A stretch of 11,948 bases of DNA, from assembly GCA_035478255.1 (NCBI GenBank), contig DATIJV010000017.1:1-11948 (forward strand). Reading direction: 5' to 3'. Below the pieces are notes generated by a model. It worked only from the letters and a program-made list of their open reading frames with translations. It made no database searches and was not told where the DNA came from. Both the position numbers and the translations under genes were made by a program. The DNA comes from DATIJJ01 sp035478255. Its GTDB lineage: Bacteria > Pseudomonadota > Gammaproteobacteria > DSM-16500. Below are positions 7,224-11,948 of the stretch, one piece after another. The stretch's first letter is position 1; every line of letters starts with the position of its first letter.

Positions 7224-7523
7224 TTAACTTGCTTGTTCATGATAGATAACATGAACGCGATTTAATTTAATAGTTTTTCTTGCTTTCCAAAGTTCGTAAT
7301 TTGTTTGCATTTGCATCCAACTTTCTGGTGTTCTACCAAATGCTTTAGAAAGTCTTAATGCCATTTCTGGAGACAAATCAGCTTTGCCTTTAATAAGGCG
7401 TGAAAAAGTCGATGGTGCAACATCTAAATCCATTGCTGCCTTCCTTAAACTTATGTTTAATGGATCAATATAAGTTTCTTTTATAAATTCTCCCGGGTGT
7501 GGCGGGTTATGTTGTCTAGTCAT
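7224..7523 (-). CDS. higA: HigA-family antitoxin, XRE-type HTH
   Basis: A 99-residue protein of the HigA/VapI antitoxin family. The family start HPGEFIKE (9-16) is followed by a helix-turn-helix domain from about 25 to 62 (SLRKAAMDLDVAPSTFSRLI onward), then the TPESWM(x)MQ(x)NYELW segment that is standard in HigA. In intact modules HigA neutralises the ribosome-dependent mRNA interferase HigB and represses the shared promoter. Here the protein looks complete, and its ATG overlaps the stop of the toxin remnant by one base (TAATG), the usual coupling of higB and higA. Because the toxin is truncated, HigA may be an orphan regulator. With no promoter visible between it and ubiH, expression probably depends on read-through from the ygfB-pepP-ubiH operon. 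Confidence 0.92.
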   Translation of the reverse strand: MTRQHNPPHPGEFIKETYIDPLNISLRKAAMDLDVAPSTFSRLIKGKADLSPEMALRLSKAFGRTPESWMQMQTNYELWKARKTIKLNRVHVIYHEQAS

Positions 7524-7708
7524 TAGTGATAATCCTCATAATTAACTAAATATGCGTCACCATTATAAAATTCAAATGTAAGACGCCAATTACCATTTAC
7601 AATAATCGACCAACAATTTTTTCGGTCGCCTTTTAACTTATGTAAACCATATCCTGTTATAACAAACCCAATGTCTGCTTCCCAAACCGCTTTTTCACCG
7701 GCAGACAA
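7523..7708 (-). pseudogene. higB: N-terminally truncated HigB toxin remnant
   Basis: The last 43 codons (from 7654) encode an unmistakable HigB C-terminal half: LHKLKGD, then NGNWRLTFEF, then the terminal NYEDYH. Normal HigB (RelE-superfamily mRNA interferase) has about 92 residues and begins with two helices, and that half is absent. Upstream of the homologous part the frame runs through the 3' end of ubiH in another frame. The only available start is a TTG inside ubiH without a visible ribosome binding site, giving 61 residues whose first 18 are unrelated to HigB. The homologous part begins within five bases of the ubiH stop, as expected from a deletion joining the two. Most catalytic-half residues remain, but lack of the N-terminal helices makes an active toxin unlikely. 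Confidence 0.82.
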
Positions 7709-8787
7709 ATATCCAATCCTATCATTCCCAATTGCCGTGCTGCATTTATCACAAAAAAATCCGCAGAAAAAAGTTGTGTTAATCGATGCGAAAGATTGAC
7801 GCTTTTCTGCATGGGAATTTTTGGCAGTTCTGTGAATAAAGCTTGAGTTTTCTCATTGAAGTGATTTGCTAATAAATTAACTTCAGAAAGTGCTACATTC
7901 AAACCTTGCGCTGCAATCGGATGCACCGTATGTGCAGCATTGCCAATTAATATTACCCGATTTTTGACTTGTTGTTTCGCTTTGATGAATTTTAATGGAT
8001 AAGAAAAACGTTGTTGTGTTTTAATGAATTTTCCTAATCGATAACCAAAATGTTCTTGTAATTTTTTCAAAAAATCTTCATCTGAAAGTTTTAATAATTC
8101 ATCAATATATTTTTCATCTCCTGACCAGATGGTCGCAGCACGTTGCCGAGTTAAAGGCAGCATCGCGATTGCGCCATTCGTTAAAAAACGTTCATAGGCA
8201 ATATGATGATGACCACGCAGCAATTCAGTGATAGTGACTAACGCTTTTTGCTGATAATCAATCATTTCGGTTGGAATATGCAATAATTCGCGTACTGTTG
8301 AGAATGTTCCATCTGCCGCAACCAGAAACGATGCTTGAAGAGATTTTTCTTCCGCCTGATTTTGAATTGTGAATTCAACTTCATTTGGATCTTGCGAAAG
8401 CTCGGTGACTTTTGTTCCATATAAAATCTTAACATGCGATAATTCAGCAAGTTTTTCATAGAGCGCCAAATTAATTTTTTTTGCGGGAACAACATAACCT
8501 AAATGATCGATATGCATTTCTTTCGCAGTCAAGCGTGTTGTTCCAAAATATCCGCGATTGGAAACATGCACTTCATTAATCGCTTCAGCATGCGGAGCCA
8601 GGTCCGCCCACAAATTTAATTTTTTAAAAAATAAAACACTCGCATAATTTAAAGCAATCAATCGATGATCGTTTGCATGTGACGTCGCCGCATCAATCAA
8701 TACAATTCGTAATTCTGAATTTTGAAGCGAAACTGCCAACGCTGCGCCGACCATTCCGCCGCCCACAATTGCAATATCATATTTCAT
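7657..8787 (-). CDS. ubiH: UbiH-like FAD-dependent ubiquinone hydroxylase
   Basis: A 376-residue flavoprotein monooxygenase of the UbiH/UbiF/UbiI (COQ6) family, which hydroxylates the aromatic ring during ubiquinone synthesis. The N-terminal FAD fold shows GGGMVG (9-14) and D32 at the end of the second strand. The ADG block (158-160) and the second FAD motif GNAAHTVHP (282-290) followed by IAAQGLN are in place. The N in GNAAH, rather than GD, and the pepP neighbour favour UbiH over its paralogues. The C-terminus, FGKQTLGLL, resembles the natural end of UbiH, so the protein is probably complete although slightly short. Its ATG overlaps the pepP stop by one base (TAATG), implying translational coupling. 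Immediately after its stop the DNA becomes higB sequence. Confidence 0.9.
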   Translation of the reverse strand: MKYDIAIVGGGMVGAALAVSLQNSELRIVLIDAATSHANDHRLIALNYASVLFFKKLNLWADLAPHAEAINEVHVSNRGYFGTTRLTAKEMHIDHLGYVVPAKKINLALYEKLAELSHVKILYGTKVTELSQDPNEVEFTIQNQAEEKSLQASFLVAADGTFSTVRELLHIPTEMIDYQQKALVTITELLRGHHHIAYERFLTNGAIAMLPLTRQRAATIWSGDEKYIDELLKLSDEDFLKKLQEHFGYRLGKFIKTQQRFSYPLKFIKAKQQVKNRVILIGNAAHTVHPIAAQGLNVALSEVNLLANHFNEKTQALFTELPKIPMQKSVNLSHRLTQLFSADFFVINAARQLGMIGLDICLPVKKRFGKQTLGLL

Positions 8788-10088
8788 TATTTTTTCATTA
8801 GCCTTTCTATTTCATCGATTTTTTTAGGCGCGCCATGACTCAATACATCATGGCCATTTTTCGTGACTAGAATATCATCTTCAATTCGCACGCCGATATG
8901 ATGCCAGCGTTTATGCACGCCCGGGATATCGGATGAAATATAAAGACCTGGCTCAACTGTCCGCACCATTCCAGCTTCAAGTTTTCGCCATTTATCATTC
9001 ATTTTATACGTTCCCGCATCATGCGTATCCAATCCCAGCCAGTGTCCTGAACGATGCATATAAAACGGAAAATAAGCCTGTTTTTCGATTAAATGATCGA
9101 GTCTTCCTTTGAGCAGACCCACATCAATCAAGCCTTGTGTGATAATTTTATTTGTGATGATATCGATTTGGTTCCACGGTACTCCAGGTTTGATTGCTTT
9201 GATTCCGGCTAATTGTGCTTCCAAAACAATTTCATAAATTGCGCGTTGTTCCTCGCTAAAACGTCCATTCGCAGGAAAAGTACGAGTCACATCAGATGCG
9301 TAATATTGATATTCTGCGCCCGCATCGATCAAAACCAGGCCGTGCTTTTGGATGATTTGATCATTGGTGATGTAATGCAAAATGCATGAATTTGCGCCAC
9401 TGCCAATGATGGGTGTGTAAGCATGGTGACGTGCACCCTGACGTTGAAATTCATGAAAAATTTCCGCTTCCAATTGATATTCATACATGCCGGGTTTGCA
9501 AAATTTCATCGCACGAACATGCGCATCCGCACTGATTTCAGCAGCTTTGCGCATTAACGCGATTTCCAGAGGGCTTTTGATTAAGCGCATTTCATGAATG
9601 ATTGGTCGGATGTCGACAAATGCTAATGGTGTTTGCAGACCGCTGCGGGTTTGTGCTCGCACATCATTCACCGCATTTAAGATAATTTTATCAAATGCGG
9701 TTGATACGCCTAATGCACAGTAAATTTTTTCACGACCTGCAAATAATTCAGGTAATTTTTTTTCTAATTCCTGAATTGGAAATGCTTCGTTCGCGCCAAA
9801 ATCTTTACACGCGCCTTGTTGCCCCGCGCGATAACCATCCCAGATTTCTTTGTCGCGATCTTTCACGCGATTCAATAAAATGAATTCACCATTTTTTCTT
9901 TTGGGCGCAAGCAGCATGACTGCTTCAGGTTCATTGAAGCCCGTCAAATAAAAAAAATCACTGTTTTGCCGATAAGGGTATTCATGATAATGATTTCGCG
10001 CAACCGCTGGTGCAGCAGGTAAAATGGCGATGCTATCCGGCCCAATTTGCTGCATTAATTTTTTCCGACGCTTCGAGAATTCAATCAT
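8787..10088 (-). CDS. pepP: Xaa-Pro aminopeptidase (aminopeptidase P)
   Basis: A 433-residue M24B metallopeptidase that removes an N-terminal residue preceding proline; cytosolic. The N-terminal domain has the typical EYPYRQNSDFFYLTGFNEPEA block. The dimanganese ligands of the pita-bread domain are D255 (LIDAG), D266 (ASDVTRTFP), H349 (SGHWLGLDTHDAG), E379 (TVEPG) and E403 (RIEDD), all intact. I start at 10088 because AGGA lies six bases upstream and the N-terminus then matches E. coli PepP; an ATG ten codons earlier would overlap ygfB. The ribosome binding site covers the ygfB stop codon and the gap is seven bases. The order ygfB-pepP-ubiH is the same as in E. coli. Confidence 0.96.
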   Translation of the reverse strand: MIEFSKRRKKLMQQIGPDSIAILPAAPAVARNHYHEYPYRQNSDFFYLTGFNEPEAVMLLAPKRKNGEFILLNRVKDRDKEIWDGYRAGQQGACKDFGANEAFPIQELEKKLPELFAGREKIYCALGVSTAFDKIILNAVNDVRAQTRSGLQTPLAFVDIRPIIHEMRLIKSPLEIALMRKAAEISADAHVRAMKFCKPGMYEYQLEAEIFHEFQRQGARHHAYTPIIGSGANSCILHYITNDQIIQKHGLVLIDAGAEYQYYASDVTRTFPANGRFSEEQRAIYEIVLEAQLAGIKAIKPGVPWNQIDIITNKIITQGLIDVGLLKGRLDHLIEKQAYFPFYMHRSGHWLGLDTHDAGTYKMNDKWRKLEAGMVRTVEPGLYISSDIPGVHKRWHHIGVRIEDDILVTKNGHDVLSHGAPKKIDEIERLMKK

Positions 10089-10095
10089 ACTTGTC

Positions 10096-10653
10096 CTAAT
10101 GAAGTTGATTATTTTCATCTGAATTTTGTGTTGTCTTTAAATCCTGAAAAATCATCAGCACACCTAAGCGAACATATTCTACTAATTCAAACCAGGCAGT
10201 TTCGTCTTCTTCATTTTCAGCGATGTCGCCGTAATTCACTTGTGCTATTTCAATCAAATCATTGATTGTTTCGGTGACGTCGCTTTCTTCACGATTTTGA
10301 ATTGGAACTTTGGATTGTTCCAGTCCTGTCAAAAAACCCTGACACCATAAACTGAGCGCTTCAGTACGTGTATTAATATCGCTGCTGTCATCTGGAAGCA
10401 GTAAAGCAAATTCAAAAGAGAACTCGCTCATTTGATGATAACTGATTTCGTAAAGTTGTTGTAATAATTCGTAGAATTCGGAATTTTTGTTTTTGCCCAA
10501 TATAGATTTCGCAAAATTTTGATTATTTTTGCCAGAAGTTGCGCAAATATAGCCACAAAAAAGACCGTGGACTTCGGCTGGATGAAAACTGGATTGTGCG
10601 GCTTTGAGCAAGTCTGCGATGTCAGAATAATGAGGCAGGGCCGGATTTTCCAT
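10096..10653 (-). CDS. ygfB: YgfB/UPF0149 family protein
   Basis: A 185-residue acidic, mostly helical protein of the YgfB (UPF0149, YecA-like) family. Recognisable blocks are SFHPAEVHGLFCGYICA near the N-terminus, FALLLPDD in the middle, SLWCQGFLTGL (about 101-111), and EIAQVNYGD followed by EDETAWFELVEYVRLGVL near the C-terminus. The biochemical role is not settled; in Pseudomonas a homologue modulates a peptidoglycan amidase gene and beta-lactam resistance. It is the first gene of the conserved ygfB-pepP-ubiH operon, with AGGA upstream of the ATG and a strong promoter in the short gap to the preceding gene. Confidence 0.92.
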   Translation of the reverse strand: MENPALPHYSDIADLLKAAQSSFHPAEVHGLFCGYICATSGKNNQNFAKSILGKNKNSEFYELLQQLYEISYHQMSEFSFEFALLLPDDSSDINTRTEALSLWCQGFLTGLEQSKVPIQNREESDVTETINDLIEIAQVNYGDIAENEEDETAWFELVEYVRLGVLMIFQDLKTTQNSDENNQLH

Positions 10654-10679
10654 AAACTTATCCTGAAAATTTAATTTCC

Positions 10680-10709
10680 ATTATAACAAATTGTTAATCA
10701 TGTTGCCAA
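10680..10709 (-). promoter_or_regulatory. Sigma-70-type promoter of ygfB-pepP-ubiH
   Basis: On the minus strand TTGGCA (10704-10709) and a perfect TATAAT (10680-10685) are separated by 18 bases. The predicted start near 10673 lies about 20 bases before the ygfB ATG, in the 66-base gap after the F-box-like gene. The operon can therefore be transcribed independently of that gene. Confidence 0.75.
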
Positions 10710-10719
10710 TTTGTATGGA

Positions 10720-11739
10720 TTAATTGTTCGACATTTGCGAAGGTAAGACTTGATTTGGAGCAGGCGATTCGCCATCCAGTATCAACTGAGTTAAGAGATT
10801 CTCTGTTTCGGCAACTTCTGTTTTCAATAAGGGAAGTCGACTTATATCGCCGCAAAGCGCATATCGAAAACTGCCTGTGCGTTTATAAACAGAAGGTACA
10901 AAAAACGAAATAAGCGAAAGAGCATGTGCCATAAAGTATCGAGCTTTATAATGATCAGCATTGTAATTGAAAGCTTCAAGTCGTTTTTCATCTGTGCAAA
11001 GCTCAAGGACATCTAAAAATAAGTTAATAGAAAAGATGCAGGATTCATCTAAGTTAGAGAACAGATAGTTATTTAAAATTTCCGAAAGTTTCGCGCAATC
11101 TTTCATGAGAGTTTCCGCGTCTGATGCTTTTGAAGCAACAATTTCTTTAACTATTTCAAGAAGCACTTCTTTATTCTCGCTTGATTTTATTATTTTTGTT
11201 GCTTCATACCCTTCCGGAAAAAATCTTTTTAACTGTTTTTTTATTTTTTCCCTATGTTGCGGTGATTGGCATAAATTTTTCTGGATAGTCTGAGCCGTGT
11301 GTACATCATGCTGGAGTATTGTTAGTTGATATGGCGAGCCCTTAAATGGTAAATCCTCTATTGTATTGCCGCTACTATTACTATTAATAGGAATGCCTAC
11401 AGAGCCTTCCAGCAAAAATAAAGCAGAATTTTTTTCAAGTTGCTCTTCGATAAAGCAGAGGTCTCTCGGGTTTTCCAAGAGACAATTTAATAATTTATTA
11501 ACCAAAAATTGCTGATGAGTGGAAGGTTGCGAAATAATCCCATTTAAAATTCTGGGCTGAAAAAAATTGTAAAAACATTTGTTCGTGCTAGCCAGATGTG
11601 CCTGGTCTTTAAAATCATTCATAGGTCTAAAAATCTGCTGCATGGTGTCGGAACAGAGTGTTTCCAGTCGCGATTTTAAGTAGGTAACTTCTTGTTTAGA
11701 TTCTTCTTTTTTCGGAAAAGCTGAGCCTGATGCCGCCAT
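10720..11739 (-). CDS. Hypothetical protein with F-box-like N-terminus, candidate secreted effector
   Basis: A 339-residue protein that I do not recognise as a named family. Residues 25-64 have the F-box pattern: L..L..D.M..IF...., then a D..HLA.TNK.FY..F helix pair. F-boxes normally recruit Skp1 in eukaryotic ubiquitin ligases, and bacterial ones are mostly Legionellales effectors delivered by the Dot/Icm system. Residues 82-156 (LLNCLLENP, NSALFLLEGSV, then GSPYQLTILQHDV) recall a divergent ankyrin-like helical segment seen in such effectors. The rest looks helical, without transmembrane segments or a signal peptide; the tail is polar (last residues SQMSNN). GAGG precedes the ATG and a near-consensus promoter lies upstream. 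Secretion and function are inference. The gene sits between pyruvate kinase and ygfB, a plausible site for an accessory insertion. Confidence 0.72.
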   Translation of the reverse strand: MAASGSAFPKKEESKQEVTYLKSRLETLCSDTMQQIFRPMNDFKDQAHLASTNKCFYNFFQPRILNGIISQPSTHQQFLVNKLLNCLLENPRDLCFIEEQLEKNSALFLLEGSVGIPINSNSSGNTIEDLPFKGSPYQLTILQHDVHTAQTIQKNLCQSPQHREKIKKQLKRFFPEGYEATKIIKSSENKEVLLEIVKEIVASKASDAETLMKDCAKLSEILNNYLFSNLDESCIFSINLFLDVLELCTDEKRLEAFNYNADHYKARYFMAHALSLISFFVPSVYKRTGSFRYALCGDISRLPLLKTEVAETENLLTQLILDGESPAPNQVLPSQMSNN

Positions 11740-11776
11740 TTTAAAAGCCTCGTTTTTAGAGTATTAAATGGCCATA

Positions 11777-11805
11777 ATCTTAAATTATTGCTAAATAATT
11801 GTCAA
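11777..11805 (-). promoter_or_regulatory. Near-consensus promoter of the F-box-like gene, with inverted repeat in the spacer
   Basis: On the minus strand a perfect TTGACA (11800-11805) and TAAGAT (11777-11782) are separated by 17 bases, about 38 bases before the ATG. The spacer is almost entirely the inverted repeat AATTATT-TAGC-AATAATT (11783-11800). It could be an operator for a dimeric regulator. The stem is too AT-rich to be a good terminator for the preceding pyruvate kinase gene. Confidence 0.75.
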
Positions 11806-11811
11806 TGACGA

Positions 11812-11948
11812 TTAAACTGCAATAATTTTCATCGCGTTCGTTTTACCATGCACGCCCATCAAATCACCTTTCGTCAAAATGACCCAATCGCCTTTTTTTA
11901 AAATATGGCGTTTCTGCAATTCTGCAACTGCAGCCTGGTTCACCACGC
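11812..11948 (-). CDS. pyk: Pyruvate kinase, C-terminal end (partial)
   Basis: The frame enters from the right edge and gives the last 44 residues before a TAA stop. The segment KKGDWVILTKGDLMGVHGKT followed by NAMKIIAV matches the end of bacterial pyruvate kinases, where the motif GD.MG..G.TN is part of the C-terminal effector domain. The catalytic domains lie outside the window, so activity and isozyme type cannot be judged. The gene is codirectional with the F-box-like gene, 72 bases upstream of it, and no GC-rich terminator is visible in the gap, so some read-through is possible. Confidence 0.85.
   Translation of the reverse strand, partial: VVNQAAVAELQKRHILKKGDWVILTKGDLMGVHGKTNAMKIIAV

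Noticed and set aside
7657..8787. Truncation of ubiH by the higB junction
   Set aside because: The FAD motifs are complete and the C-terminus (FGKQTLGLL) resembles the normal end of UbiH, so the break falls just after the gene rather than within it.
10089..10118. Ten-codon N-terminal extension of pepP into ygfB
   Set aside because: Homology to PepP begins near the internal methionine, which has AGGA six bases upstream.

Overview
The window reads as chromosomal DNA of a gamma-proteobacterium. The best guess is the Legionellales (Legionella/Coxiella/Aquicella-like). Three things point there: the gammaproteobacterial gene orders trxA-rho and ygfB-pepP-ubiH, moderately AT-rich DNA, and a protein with an F-box-like N-terminus that resembles secreted host-directed effectors of that order. 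The assignment is inferred from gene content; no rRNA or other marker is present.

Left part (1-3057, all minus strand). Transcription runs trxA, then rho, then an EVE-domain protein, then dps. rho, the EVE gene and dps are separated by only 16-17 bases and each of the two downstream genes has its own ribosome binding site, so they look like one operon. A 186-bp, almost fully palindromic element with 31-bp terminal inverted repeats (29/31 matching), which looks like a MITE, sits between trxA and rho. A different hairpin repeat of about 64 bp lies downstream of dps at the left edge.

Middle (3217-7152, plus strand). A tight three-gene polyamine operon encodes a bacterial deoxyhypusine-synthase-like enzyme, biosynthetic arginine decarboxylase (speA) and agmatinase (speB). 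Arginine would go to agmatine and then putrescine. The first gene would make or use a further polyamine, probably homospermidine. It is divergent from trxA, and a hairpin separates speB from the convergent genes beyond.

Right part (7224-11948, all minus strand). A partial pyruvate kinase gene is followed by an F-box-like protein with its own near-consensus promoter, then ygfB-pepP-ubiH with another strong promoter. pepP and ubiH overlap by one base. Directly at the ubiH stop codon begins the C-terminal half of a HigB toxin, followed by an intact HigA antitoxin. This is the remnant of a toxin-antitoxin module whose toxin has lost its N-terminal half, located where many relatives carry the next ubiquinone hydroxylase gene.

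Most of the window is housekeeping. The accessory signals are the two palindromic repeats, the eroded higBA module and the F-box-like protein. I did not find a clear new multi-gene defence or secretion system.
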